Source: Oscillospiraceae bacterium
GTDB taxonomy: Bacteria > Bacillota > Clostridia > Oscillospirales > Ruminococcaceae
DNA length: 64,000 nt
Assembly: GCA_004557855.1 (NCBI GenBank)
Contig: SFFJ01000006.1
Coordinates: 51,450 to 115,449, forward strand
Reading direction: 5' to 3'
Part shown: positions 34,587 through 43,293 of the stretch, one piece after another
Position numbering within the stretch: the first letter of the stretch is position 1
Layout of the letters: every line of letters starts with the position of its first letter
Translations under genes and position numbers: made by a program
The notes under the pieces: model-generated
What the model was told of the DNA's origin: nothing
What the model saw: only the letters and a program-made list of their open reading frames with translations
Database searches by the model: none

Positions 34587-35951
34587 TTATGGGTGAAATT
34601 CCCGGTAAAATGCGGAGATGACCTCCTCCAGTGCCATGCCGTGGCTGGCCTTGCACCATATCACATCGCCCCGGCGTGCGCCGGCAATGAGATACCGGGT
34701 CAAATCTTCCTTTTTCTCAAAGTGGATGCTCTCCATCCCGGCGGCCCGGGCGCTGCGGGTGGCATATGCCGCCCATTCGCCCCATGTCAGCAAAAGGTCG
34801 ATCCCCTCCGCCGCACACAGCGTGCCGATCTCCCGGTGGCTCTCCTCGGCGATGTCGCCCAGCTCCAGCATATCCGCCGCCACAAAGATGCGCCGGCCGC
34901 TGCACGGGAACTGTCCCAGTGTTTTGATGGCCGCCCGCATCGAATCGGGGCTGGCATTGTAGCAGTCCTCCACCATGGTGACGCCCTCATGCTCCACCAT
35001 CTTCTGACGCCGGCCGCTGGGGGTGTAGCCGCCCAGCGCCTTTATGGCGGTCTCGGCGGGGATGCCCATCGCCCGTCCCGCCCCGAACGCCGCAAGCGCG
35101 TTCTGCACCAGATGCTCCCCCGTTCCGGGGATGGTCGCCCGGAGGCTCTGCCCCTCGGCGTGCAGCATAAAGTTGGTGGAAAGCGGTGTGGCGCTCACGA
35201 TGGTCGCACGGATATCGGCACGGTTGCTGTGCAGTCCATAGCGTACTACACGCAGCCGGGGGATGTCAACCGTTTTCAGCAGGTCATTGTCATCACAAAG
35301 CAGCAGCGTTGCCCCGTCCGGCAGGGCGTCGGCCAGCTCCAGCTTGGCCTTCAGTATATTTTCCCGGCTGCCCAGCCGTTCGATGTGCGAAACCCCGATA
35401 TTGGTGATGATGCCCATCATCGGCCTTGCGGCGTAGCACAGGTCCTTTATTTCATTCGGGGCGCTCATGCCCATTTCCACCACCGCCACCTCGGTCTCGG
35501 GGGTGATGCTCATCAGCGTTTTGGGCGCACCGATCTCGTTATTCTGGTTGCCCTCGGTTTTGATGATGCGAAACGCAGACGCCATGACCGCCGCCACCAT
35601 TTCCTTGGTGGTGGTCTTGCCCACGCTGCCGGTTATGCCGATCACCCTGGCCGGCATTTTGCTGCGGTACAGGGCGGAAATTTCCAAAAGCGCCCGCAGG
35701 CTGCTTTTGACCCGCATCACCCGTTCGGCCGGGGTATAGTCGCCGTCATGCTCCGCCACGGCCGCCGCGGCACCCGCCGCCAGCGCCCTATTGATGTAGT
35801 CATGTCCGTCCACCCGTTCCCCGGGCAGGGCGATAAACAGTGCTCCCTCGCCCGCCTCCCGGCTGTCGGTGATCACCCGGGTGATCCCGGCCTCCGGCGG
35901 CAGGGGGCAGCCCAGCGCTGCGGCTATTTCTCGCAATGACAGTTTTTCCAT
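34587..35951 (-). CDS. murF: UDP-MurNAc-tripeptide--D-alanyl-D-alanine ligase MurF
   Basis: 454 residues. The N-terminal domain has D-S-R-E-A-G-E-G-A-L-F-I-A, the Mur ligase P-loop reads G-I-T-G-S-V-G-K-T-T-T-K-E, and N-E-I-G-A-P (MurF type) lies about 25 residues later. The C-terminal domain has D-C-Y-N-A-S-P-D-S-M. It adds D-Ala-D-Ala to complete the stem peptide. Its start lies inside the end of murE (28-base overlap), with GGGAGG 5 bases upstream, so the two are translationally coupled. Confidence 0.96.
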   Translation of the reverse strand: MEKLSLREIAAALGCPLPPEAGITRVITDSREAGEGALFIALPGERVDGHDYINRALAAGAAAAVAEHDGDYTPAERVMRVKSSLRALLEISALYRSKMPARVIGITGSVGKTTTKEMVAAVMASAFRIIKTEGNQNNEIGAPKTLMSITPETEVAVVEMGMSAPNEIKDLCYAARPMMGIITNIGVSHIERLGSRENILKAKLELADALPDGATLLLCDDNDLLKTVDIPRLRVVRYGLHSNRADIRATIVSATPLSTNFMLHAEGQSLRATIPGTGEHLVQNALAAFGAGRAMGIPAETAIKALGGYTPSGRRQKMVEHEGVTMVEDCYNASPDSMRAAIKTLGQFPCSGRRIFVAADMLELGDIAEESHREIGTLCAAEGIDLLLTWGEWAAYATRSARAAGMESIHFEKKEDLTRYLIAGARRGDVIWCKASHGMALEEVISAFYREFHP

Positions 35952-37351
35952 GGGATCCTCCCGCTTTTCAGTATCTCCGTAACGATCTCCTTTTCATCAA
36001 AGGGAACGGTTTTTTCCATGATGATCTGATAGTCCTCGTGGCCCTTTCCGGCCAGAAGCAGCAGGTCGCCCTGCCGCATCACGGCAATGGTCTGCTCCAT
36101 CGCCTGCCGCCGGTCGGGGATCTCCCGCCAGCGGGCGTTTTTCGGCAGCCCCCTTATGATCTCCCGCCGGATCTCCTCCGGGGGCTCGGTTCTAGGGTTG
36201 TCATCGGTGATGACGATACCATCCGCCCAGCGGGCAGCGGCCCCGGCCATCATCGGGCGCTTTTTCCGGTCACGGCAGCCGCCGCAGCCAAACAGCACCA
36301 GCAGCCTGCCGCCATGCACCCGCCGCAGACTGCGCAGCATCCGCTCCAGCGCATCGGGGGTGTGGGCGTAGTCCCGCATAATCGTCCGTCCCTGCCCCTG
36401 CCACAGCAGCTCGGCCCGGCCGGGGATGGACGGAGCGTGGGGCATGGCCGCCATGACCTGCCCGGGGGAAACCCCCATCGCCACCGCCGTTTCCGCCGCC
36501 GCCAAAGCATCCGGCAGAAAGACTTCTCCCGTCAGCGGGATGACCAGCTGCCCGCCCCGCCACGGCAAAATGCTTCTCCCTGCCTCGCAGCGGTACCGCC
36601 ACGGCAGGTGATAGGGCGTCACCGGAACGGTCACCTGCTCCGCCAGCCGTCTGCCGTAGGGGTCGCCGGTGTGGATGACCGCCCGGCGGCATTGGGTAAA
36701 CAGCATCGCCTTGGCGGCAAAATACCGTTCGATATCCCCATGATAATCCAGATGCTCCGGCGAAAGATTGGTAAATACGGCGGCTTCAAAGGTCAGCCCT
36801 GCCGTTCTTTGCTGCACCAGCGCCTGGCTGCTCACCTCCATCACCACCGCCGTGATGCCGTCCCCGGCCATCTGCCGCAGGGTGCGGTGCAAAATGGCGG
36901 GCGGGGGCGTGGTGTAGGGGTTGGGCAGGTGTTTTTCGCCCCACGCCATGCCGTCGGTGCCGATGCGCCCGGTTTTTATCCCGGCGCTGTGCAGCAGGTG
37001 GCATAAAAGATGGGCGGTGGTGGTTTTGCCGTTGGTGCCGGTGATGCCGATGAGCCGCAGTTCCCCGGCCGGGTTGCCCCAGTAGCGGGCAGAAAGCAGC
37101 GCCATCGCCAGCCGGGTATCCGGCACGGTGATCTCCCGCGGCAGTCCCGTTTTTCTTTGGGTCACTATGGCGGCAGCGCCCCGCCGCAGTACCTCGGCGG
37201 CATCGGCGTGGCCGTCATGGTGCGCCCCCCTGATGCAGACAAAAATCTTATTCTTTACGTCCCCGCGGCTGTCGCAGACGGGTTCCGTCTCCGGCGGCAG
37301 CGCTTGCAGCAGTCCTTCGCATTGAACCTCCCGGTCGGGTCGGTTCGGCAT
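35924..37351 (-). CDS. murE: UDP-MurNAc-tripeptide synthetase MurE, meso-diaminopimelate type
   Basis: 475 residues. P-loop G-I-T-G-T-N-G-K-T-T-T, S-S-Q-A-L, and the substrate motif D-D-N-P-R-T-E (about 398-404). D-N-P-R is the motif of meso-diaminopimelate-adding enzymes rather than lysine-adding ones, which agrees with dapF and dapL at 53-55 kb. It adds the third residue of the stem peptide in the cytoplasm. The N-terminal domain is somewhat short. The gene starts 19 bases after the PBP stop and overlaps murF. Confidence 0.96.
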   Translation of the reverse strand: MPNRPDREVQCEGLLQALPPETEPVCDSRGDVKNKIFVCIRGAHHDGHADAAEVLRRGAAAIVTQRKTGLPREITVPDTRLAMALLSARYWGNPAGELRLIGITGTNGKTTTAHLLCHLLHSAGIKTGRIGTDGMAWGEKHLPNPYTTPPPAILHRTLRQMAGDGITAVVMEVSSQALVQQRTAGLTFEAAVFTNLSPEHLDYHGDIERYFAAKAMLFTQCRRAVIHTGDPYGRRLAEQVTVPVTPYHLPWRYRCEAGRSILPWRGGQLVIPLTGEVFLPDALAAAETAVAMGVSPGQVMAAMPHAPSIPGRAELLWQGQGRTIMRDYAHTPDALERMLRSLRRVHGGRLLVLFGCGGCRDRKKRPMMAGAAARWADGIVITDDNPRTEPPEEIRREIIRGLPKNARWREIPDRRQAMEQTIAVMRQGDLLLLAGKGHEDYQIIMEKTVPFDEKEIVTEILKSGRIPWKNCHCEK

Positions 37352-37370
37352 GGTGTCCTCCTGTGGGATG

Positions 37371-39593
37371 TTATGGTGATGCTTCCTGTTTTACGCTGTT
37401 AGAAAATTTCACGGTGATGAGGGTGCCTCTCGGCACCTCGGTGCCCGGCTCGATGCTCTGCTCCACCGCTACGGCGGTATCGCTGATCTTCCCGATGCCC
37501 TCTGCGTCAAGGTTCAGCCCGGCGTTCACCAGGATGGTATTCACCACCTGCCCGGTCTTGCCCCGCACATCCGGCACCTTCACCTTCTGCTGCCGGGATT
37601 CCTGATCGGTGTAAAGGATGACGGTGCTGCCCTTCCGGATAACAGCGCCGGCCTCCGGCACCTGTGCGATAACGGTATCTCCCCCGCCCACAATGACGGC
37701 GGAAAGCTGCTTTTGGGTCATGGCCGCCATACCCATGTGGGCGCTTTGGCCTACCGCGTTCGGCACCTCCGCATTGATGGCTGCACGCTCGGCGGCGGTG
37801 AAGTTGGTTTCCACGCCCAGGTAGGGCAGGATCTCGGAAAGGATGGCCCCCACCACCGGCGCCGCTACGGTGGAGCCGTAGAGGTCGGTTTCGTAGGGCT
37901 CATCCAGGATGAGCAGCACTGCGACCTTGGGATCGTCCATCGGGGCGACGCCCGCAAAGGAATAGGTGTAGTACCCGCGGTCGGAATCCAGCTTTTCACT
38001 GGTGCCGGTCTTTCCGCCGATGCTGTACCCCGGTACGGCGGCATTTTTGCCGGAGCCTGCCGTTACCACGCCCTCCATCAGCTTGCATACCTGCCGGCTG
38101 GTCTCCTCACTGATGACCTGACGGCGCACCGTCGGCTCGGTGACCGAAACCACGTTGCCCTCGCAGTCCAGTATCTTATCCACCACGTAGGGCTCATACA
38201 GGTAGCCGCCGTTCACCGCCGCCGAAATAGCGGTGATGAGCTGAATGGGCGTCACCTTGAAGCTTTGGCCGAAGGCCGCCGTTTCCAGGTTGCCCTGCGT
38301 GGAATTGAGCTGTGCCTCGCTGTAAAAATATCCGCTTTCCTCACCCGGCAGGTCGATACCGGTGGGGTCGGTGAGCCCGAAGGCCCGGAAGAAATTATAA
38401 AAATCGGTGCCGCCGATCCGCTGGCCGATCTGCATATAGGCGGGGTTGCAGCTGTTCTGGATGGCCTGCGCCAGCGTCTGTGCGCCGTGCCCGGCGTGCT
38501 TCCAGCAGTGCTTGGTGATGCCGCCCACCACATAGCTGCCGGTGCAGTTAAAGCCGGAATTCATCGTCACCGCCCCGGTCTCCAGCGCCGTTGCGGTGGT
38601 GATGACCTTAAACACCGAGCCGGGCTCGTAGGCCTCGTTCACGGCCTTGTTGCTCCACTGCACCTGCTGCTCGTGGGCAAAGGCCTTTTTATACTCGTCG
38701 CTGCCCTTTTCGTACTGCGCCAGCTTTTGCAGCGAGATCTCCGAAACGATGGCCTGCGGATTATTGGGGTCATAGTCCGGCATGGTGGTCATGCCCAGGA
38801 TCGCCCCGGTGGTCACATCCTGCACGATGACCGTCGCCCGGTTCTGCACGGCGTGCTCGGTCAGGGCGGTGGCCAGGTGCTTTTCTATCACCGACTGAAT
38901 ATTGCTGTCCAGGGTCAGCACCAGGCTGTTGCCGTCCTCGGCGCTGGTGATGTCCTGATAGGTGTAGGGCATATCGGTGCCCCAGGCGTTTTTGGCGGTC
39001 ACTATTTTGCCGGGGGTCCCGCTTAATGTGCTGTTGTAGTAGGCCTCCAGCCCGTAGGCGCCCTCGTTATCGGCATTCACAAAGCCCAGAACGGTGGAGG
39101 CCATGGTGCCGTAGGGGTAGTAACGGGTGGAATCGGGCAGCAGCGTCACGCCGTCTATCTTGTTATCCAGCGCGAACTGATACGCCGCATCGGCGCTTTC
39201 CTTATCCACACGGGTCTTGATGACCTGATAAAAGCTCTTTTTGTTCTGCGCCCTTTCCAGGATGAACGCCCGGTCCGTCCCCAGGATCTCGCTCATGCCG
39301 TCGGCTAGCAGCTCCGCCTCCTCCGCGGTGATACCCGCCGGGGAGAAAACCACCCGCCATGAGGTTGCGGAGGCCGCCAGCACCTGCCCGTCGGAGGAAT
39401 AGATGGCCCCCCGGTTGGCGCTGATGGTGGTTGCCCGCAGCTGACGGCTCATGGCCTCCTGCTTATAGGCCTCGCCCTCCACCAGCTGCACCCGGTACAG
39501 CTGGAAAATGACCAGGCCGAAGCCTAGCAGGGTCAGTATCGCCGCGATGAAAACAGCCCGGCCGCGCATTTTTTTATTGGGAACAGAGGCCAT
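37371..39593 (-). CDS. Class B penicillin-binding protein with PASTA domains (FtsI/SpoVD/PbpB-like)
   Basis: 740 residues. An N-terminal membrane anchor (about 12-33) is followed by the PBP dimer domain and a transpeptidase domain with S-x-x-K as S-V-F-K (Ser about 326), S-x-N as S-C-N and K-T-G-T (about 525). Two C-terminal PASTA repeats follow (about 610-670 and 675-735). It cross-links septal peptidoglycan outside the membrane, as partner of FtsW. The position after ftsL fits division PBP2b; the SpoVD paralogue is similar and cannot be told apart by eye. AAAGGAGC precedes the ATG. Confidence 0.93.
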   Translation of the reverse strand: MASVPNKKMRGRAVFIAAILTLLGFGLVIFQLYRVQLVEGEAYKQEAMSRQLRATTISANRGAIYSSDGQVLAASATSWRVVFSPAGITAEEAELLADGMSEILGTDRAFILERAQNKKSFYQVIKTRVDKESADAAYQFALDNKIDGVTLLPDSTRYYPYGTMASTVLGFVNADNEGAYGLEAYYNSTLSGTPGKIVTAKNAWGTDMPYTYQDITSAEDGNSLVLTLDSNIQSVIEKHLATALTEHAVQNRATVIVQDVTTGAILGMTTMPDYDPNNPQAIVSEISLQKLAQYEKGSDEYKKAFAHEQQVQWSNKAVNEAYEPGSVFKVITTATALETGAVTMNSGFNCTGSYVVGGITKHCWKHAGHGAQTLAQAIQNSCNPAYMQIGQRIGGTDFYNFFRAFGLTDPTGIDLPGEESGYFYSEAQLNSTQGNLETAAFGQSFKVTPIQLITAISAAVNGGYLYEPYVVDKILDCEGNVVSVTEPTVRRQVISEETSRQVCKLMEGVVTAGSGKNAAVPGYSIGGKTGTSEKLDSDRGYYTYSFAGVAPMDDPKVAVLLILDEPYETDLYGSTVAAPVVGAILSEILPYLGVETNFTAAERAAINAEVPNAVGQSAHMGMAAMTQKQLSAVIVGGGDTVIAQVPEAGAVIRKGSTVILYTDQESRQQKVKVPDVRGKTGQVVNTILVNAGLNLDAEGIGKISDTAVAVEQSIEPGTEVPRGTLITVKFSNSVKQEASP

Positions 39594-39661
39594 AACCAGG
39601 CTCCTTTCGGCTAAAATGAGGAAAATCGGGGAATTTGTCGTTCCCCCGTAAAATGTGGCGA

Positions 39662-39688
39662 AAGAGGTAAGACAATATCTTACCTCTT
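39662..39688. repeat. Perfect inverted repeat between ftsL and the PBP gene
   Basis: AAGAGGTAAGA (39662-39672) and TCTTACCTCTT (39678-39688) are 11-bp complements with a 5-base loop. The minus-strand T-run is only UUU, so it looks like an attenuator or mRNA processing site rather than a full terminator. Confidence 0.8.
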
Positions 39689-39716
39689 GGTTTCTGCACC
39701 GCCGTTACAGTCTATT

Positions 39717-40214
39717 TTATTTGATCCGCAGGTATTCCAGTGCGGTATCCATGCCGTTCATCAGGCTCTCCAGCACCGAACCGGAGGGAGCCGCCTCGGT
39801 GCGCACCGCTACATCGGTATCATTGAGCCGTATGTAGCTCACCTGATAATCCTGCATCTTGCACAGCCCCCTTGCGGCGGCGTAGCTGTCCACCTCCTGC
39901 ACGGTCTTGGCGGTCAGCTTGCCGGTCAGATAGCTATGCTCATTTTGCAGGGCGGCGTACAGGTCGTTCTGGGTCTGTATCTCGTTGCCCAGCTCTATGG
40001 TGGAAACATTCTGGTAAAGCACCAGCGCAAGGAATACCACCACCAGCACGGCGCAGACGGTCAGCCGGCGCAGGGCGGTTTTCTGCATCGCCTTTTTGGC
40101 GGCGGCACGGGAGGTCTTGGCCGCAGGGGCGGGCTGCGGCCGCTTTACCGGCTGTACCGGTACTTCATACAGCGAAAGGTCATATGCTTCGGTGCTGTTC
40201 CAGCGGGAATTCAT
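39717..40214 (-). CDS. ftsL: Cell division protein FtsL-like
   Basis: 165 residues. A cytoplasmic N-terminus rich in proline, lysine and alanine (1-49) is followed by one membrane helix (about 50-70) and a short coiled coil (about 75-115, with E-L-G-N-E-I-Q-T-Q-N-D). A further 50 residues follow. Sequence similarity in this family is low; the call rests on topology and position between rsmH and the division PBP. FtsL forms a complex with DivIB/FtsQ and DivIC/FtsB. Confidence 0.8.
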   Translation of the reverse strand: MNSRWNSTEAYDLSLYEVPVQPVKRPQPAPAAKTSRAAAKKAMQKTALRRLTVCAVLVVVFLALVLYQNVSTIELGNEIQTQNDLYAALQNEHSYLTGKLTAKTVQEVDSYAAARGLCKMQDYQVSYIRLNDTDVAVRTEAAPSGSVLESLMNGMDTALEYLRIK

Positions 40215-40265
40215 CTGCCGCCTCTCCTTTCCTTTTTCCTCCGGCGCGGGTCGGCAGCGCCGTGG

Positions 40266-41192
40266 TTACAGTTTTTCCAGTATCCTTAATTTGGCGGATT
40301 TGCTTCGGCTGTTCTGTGCCAGCTCCTCGGCGTCCGCCTCGATCGGCTTGCGGTTGATGAGCCTTGCCCGCGGCTGCTTTCCGCACACGCACACCGGGAA
40401 ATCCGGCGGGCAGGTGCAGCCCTGACAGTAGGCGGCAAACTTTTGCTTCACCATCCGGTCCTCCAGCGAATGGAAGGTCAGGATGACGAACCGTCCGCCG
40501 GGGTTCAGGCAGTCAAATGCGGTATCCAGGCATTGCGAAAGCTGATCCAGCTCGCTGTTGACGGCGATACGCAGCGCCTGAAAGACCCGCTTGGCGGGGT
40601 GTCCGCCCTCACGGCGGGCAGCGGCCGGGATGGTCGCATAGATGAGATCGACCAGCTGGCCGGTATGGGTAAAGGGTTCTTTCTCCCTTTGGGCGGCTAT
40701 TTTTTTGGCGATGGGATAGGCGAACCGTTCTTCGCCAAATTCCCGGAAGATGCGGGCCATGGCGTCGGTATCGTAGCTGTTCAGAAGCTCGGCGGCGGTC
40801 ATGCCCTCCCGGCTCATCCGCATATCCAGGGGGGCATCCACGCTGTACGCAAAGCCCCGTTCCGGGTTATCCAGCTGATAGGAGGACACCCCCAGATCCA
40901 GCAGGATGCCGTCCGCCCCGGGGATGCCCTTTTCGGCCAGCACCTCGGGGATGCGTGCGAATTCGCTGTGGATCACCTCGGCCGATGGGTAGGGTGCCAG
41001 CCGTTTGGCGGCTTCCGCCACCGCATCGGGGTCCCGGTCAAAGCTCAAAAGGCGTCCGGTGGTCAGCTGTTCGGCGATGGCTTTAGAATGGCCCGCGCCG
41101 CCCGCTGTTCCGTCTATATAGGTGCCGTCCGGCTTGATATGCAGCCCCTCCATGCACTGGGGCAGCATCACCGAATAATGCGAAAATTCCAT
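40266..41192 (-). CDS. rsmH: 16S rRNA (cytosine-1402-N4)-methyltransferase RsmH
   Basis: 308 residues. The family start H-Y-S-V-M-L-P-Q-C is clear, with the AdoMet loop D-G-T-A-G-G-A-G-H-S, D-L-G-V-S-S-Y-Q-L-D and F-H-S-L-E-D-R. It methylates N4 of C1402 in 16S rRNA. It starts 12 bases after the mraZ stop, the normal dcw order (mraZ-mraW). Confidence 0.97.
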   Translation of the reverse strand: MEFSHYSVMLPQCMEGLHIKPDGTYIDGTAGGAGHSKAIAEQLTTGRLLSFDRDPDAVAEAAKRLAPYPSAEVIHSEFARIPEVLAEKGIPGADGILLDLGVSSYQLDNPERGFAYSVDAPLDMRMSREGMTAAELLNSYDTDAMARIFREFGEERFAYPIAKKIAAQREKEPFTHTGQLVDLIYATIPAAARREGGHPAKRVFQALRIAVNSELDQLSQCLDTAFDCLNPGGRFVILTFHSLEDRMVKQKFAAYCQGCTCPPDFPVCVCGKQPRARLINRKPIEADAEELAQNSRSKSAKLRILEKL

Positions 41193-41204
41193 CGTTCCCT
41201 CCCC

Positions 41205-41624
41205 TTAAAAGTCCAGGGAGTCCAGCTCCTCGGCCACGCTTTCGCTGGTCAGGTGCCCGATATAGCTCTGCCAGCGTTCCACATCCCATATTTCGGCGTG
41301 GTCGGAAGCCCCCGTCACGATGACGTCCTTTTCCAGATGGGCATATTCCCGCAGGTGGGGCGGCAGCAGGATGCGTCCCTGCTTGTCCGGCTCCACCGTT
41401 ACGGCGTTGCTGAAAAAATACCGCTTGATGCTGCGGCCCCGGCTCATGGGCAGCTGGTTGATCTTCTGCTCCAGCTTGTCCCATTCCCCGGCGGAATACA
41501 CCGCCACGCATTCATCCAGCCCTACCGTAAGGATAAAGCTTTCGCCCAGTTGATCCCGGAACTTGGCGGGGAAATTGATCCGGTTTTTCGGGTCAATGCT
41601 ATGCTCATATTGTCCCATCAGCAT
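41205..41624 (-). CDS. mraZ: Transcriptional regulator MraZ
   Basis: 139 residues with two AbrB-like MraZ repeats: D-P-K-N-R-I-N-F-P-A-K-F-R (about 11-23) and D-K-Q-G-R-I-L-L-P-P-H-L-R (about 84-96). It binds repeated GTGG boxes in its own promoter and controls the dcw cluster. ATG at 41624 (or 41618) is chosen by the AAAGGGGG site and by family length; a longer in-frame reading would run across the promoter. Three such boxes are present just upstream (41678-41701). Confidence 0.96.
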   Translation of the reverse strand: MLMGQYEHSIDPKNRINFPAKFRDQLGESFILTVGLDECVAVYSAGEWDKLEQKINQLPMSRGRSIKRYFFSNAVTVEPDKQGRILLPPHLREYAHLEKDVIVTGASDHAEIWDVERWQSYIGHLTSESVAEELDSLDF

Positions 41625-41677
41625 CTCGGATCGTTCCCCCTTTCCGGCGTGATAGATGACAAAGCAGGGTAGATACT

Positions 41678-41701
41678 CCACTTCTACCCACTTTTCACCA
41701 C
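41678..41701 (-). promoter_or_regulatory. MraZ operator: three GTGG boxes at 10-bp steps
   Basis: On the minus strand, GTGG occurs at 41698-41701, 41688-41691 and 41678-41681, exactly 10 bp apart. They lie immediately downstream of the predicted transcription start and upstream of mraZ, the arrangement known for MraZ autorepression. Confidence 0.88.
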
Positions 41702-41711
41702 TTACAAGCTG

Positions 41712-41740
41712 ATTATACCCACAAAAAACCGCCTTTGCAA
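41712..41740 (-). promoter_or_regulatory. Promoter of the dcw cluster (PmraZ)
   Basis: On the minus strand: TTGCAA (41735-41740), 17-bp spacer, TATAAT (41712-41717). The 41625-41977 gap thus holds this promoter, the MraZ boxes, the terminator of the upstream gene and otherwise nothing I recognise. Confidence 0.88.
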
Positions 41741-41925
41741 CACAAAACTGTTGTTCGCACCCGGCGCACAATTGTTCTTTTCGCCGTTTGCCGCCCGCAG
41801 CCCGTCTTTTCGGCGGTTCTTATCCCATTTGTTGGTGAAACTGCCCATAAAACCGTTAAAATTTTCGTTAGGGTTTGTTTTTCGTTTCCGGCGGGATTTT
41901 CCCCTGCTCCCCGCCTTTTTGCAGC

Positions 41926-41957
41926 AAAAAACACCGCCCGGCTTCTCCCGGACGGTG
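41926..41957 (-). terminator. Terminator of the coiled-coil protein gene
   Basis: On the minus strand, CACCGTCCGG and CCGGGCGGTG form a 10-bp stem (one G-T) followed by TTTTTT. Confidence 0.88.
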
Positions 41958-41977
41958 CTGCTGTTATGTTTTCGGTT

Positions 41978-42565
41978 TTACTTTTCCGGCGGGTCCTCCC
42001 GCAATCCGGCCTGGCTGGCGGCCTCGGCCAGCGCCTGCCGTGTGGTGGTGATGTTCCCCAGGCTCTTGGCCACCACCTCCTGGCTGGTACGCAGGATGTT
42101 CTCGGCGAATTCATAGCTTGCCTGCTTCATTTCCCGGCTGCGGGTGCTGGCCTCGGTGCGGATGGCCGTCGCCTTGGCCTGTGCATCGTTCACCGTTTCC
42201 TCGGCCTGCTTCTGCGCCTCCTCCACCATCTGCTGGGCGCGGCTGCTGGCGTCATTCAGCAGGGCCATGGCCTTGGCGTTGGCCTGCCGCACGATGCTCT
42301 CCTGCTCCAAAAGCTGCTTGGCCCGTTCCTCCGCCTTGCGGATGAGCGCCTCTGCCTCTCCCTTGGCCAGCGAAAGGATCTGGTTGCGGTCGGCCACCAC
42401 GGCGCGTGCCTGCTTTATTTCGGCCGGCATATTCATACGGATGGAATCAATGAGGTCACGCACCTTTTCGGCGTCCACCACGCAGCGCCCGCCGGAAAGC
42501 GGCAGGCTCCACGAACCCTCCAACAGCTCATCAATGTCGTTCAGGATGCTCTCAATGGTATTCAT
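41978..42565 (-). CDS. Coiled-coil protein, DivIVA/ATP-synthase-b-like, unknown function
   Basis: 195 residues, mostly a long charged helix (about 50-165) rich in Ala, Glu, Lys and Gln (A-E-A-L-I-R-K-A-E-E-R-A). This resembles the stalk of F-type ATPase subunit b or DivIVA-like proteins, which causes frequent mis-annotation. No membrane segment is visible. ATG at 42565 has GGAGGGG upstream. It begins 15 bases after the rsmD stop, so the two form an operon. A scaffold role in division or wall growth is possible given the adjacent dcw cluster; this is inference. Confidence 0.75.
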   Translation of the reverse strand: MNTIESILNDIDELLEGSWSLPLSGGRCVVDAEKVRDLIDSIRMNMPAEIKQARAVVADRNQILSLAKGEAEALIRKAEERAKQLLEQESIVRQANAKAMALLNDASSRAQQMVEEAQKQAEETVNDAQAKATAIRTEASTRSREMKQASYEFAENILRTSQEVVAKSLGNITTTRQALAEAASQAGLREDPPEK

Positions 42566-42580
42566 CAATTCCCCTCCTGT

Positions 42581-43138
42581 TTATTCTTCGGTATCGGTTT
42601 CCGCCGGGATGCGATAAGCGGTCAGCTTGATCTTCCCGTAGCGGTACTGCTTCTTGATTTCAAATTCCCCGACCTTCTGCGGCAGCTCCTCATCCAGCGC
42701 CGATTCGCACAGGATCACGCCGCCGGGGGTCATTTTGGGGGCCAGCAGCGGCAGCGCCTTTTCCAAAAGCCCGCTGCGGTAGGGCGGGTCCAGCAGGGCG
42801 ATATCGAAATGATCCCGGCAGCCCTGCAGATAGGCGATGGCATCCATGGCCGTTACCCGGCTGTGCTCCGCCAGTTTGGTGGCCAGCAGGTTCTGCCGGA
42901 CCACCTCCTGCGCCTTGCGGCTCTGCTCCACAAAAACGGCCAGCCGGGCGCCCCGGCTCAAGGCCTCTATCCCCAGCTGTCCGCTGCCGGCAAACAGATC
43001 CAGCACTGCGGCGCCCTCCACCTCAAACTGGATGATGCTGAACATCGCCTCCTTCACCTGATCGGTGGTGGGGCGCACGTCCAGACCCTCCAGGGTATTC
43101 AGCTTCCGCCCGCGGGCGGTCCCGGTTATCACTCGCAC
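42581..43138 (-). CDS. rsmD: 16S rRNA (guanine-966-N2)-methyltransferase RsmD
   Basis: 185 residues. The N-terminus I-T-G-T-A-R-G-R-K-L, the R-P-T-T-D-Q-V-K-E-A-M-F-S block, the AdoMet loop L-D-L-F-A-G-S-G and the catalytic L-D-P-P-Y are all present. It methylates guanine 966 of 16S rRNA. The start is GTG at 43138, preceded by AAGGAG. The family often neighbours coaD, but here a coiled-coil gene follows. Confidence 0.95.
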   Translation of the reverse strand: MRVITGTARGRKLNTLEGLDVRPTTDQVKEAMFSIIQFEVEGAAVLDLFAGSGQLGIEALSRGARLAVFVEQSRKAQEVVRQNLLATKLAEHSRVTAMDAIAYLQGCRDHFDIALLDPPYRSGLLEKALPLLAPKMTPGGVILCESALDEELPQKVGEFEIKKQYRYGKIKLTAYRIPAETDTEE

Positions 43139-43174
43139 AGTTTTTTCTCCTTGGGGGCAGTTGCCCTTTTACTA

Positions 43175-43203
43175 ATGGTATAATTTTTCACGCCTGCTGT
43201 CAA
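43175..43203 (-). promoter_or_regulatory. Probable promoter of rsmD
   Basis: On the minus strand: TTGACA (43198-43203), 17-bp spacer, TACCAT (43175-43180). The -35 is exact; the -10 is weak. Confidence 0.5.
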
Positions 43204-43293
43204 TCCCATCCGTCGAAAAAGTCCGCTAACGGCCGTTTCTTCACCCATTCGGTCAGAATTGCGGTGCCGCCCGCAGCCCACCCCGCCGCAAAC

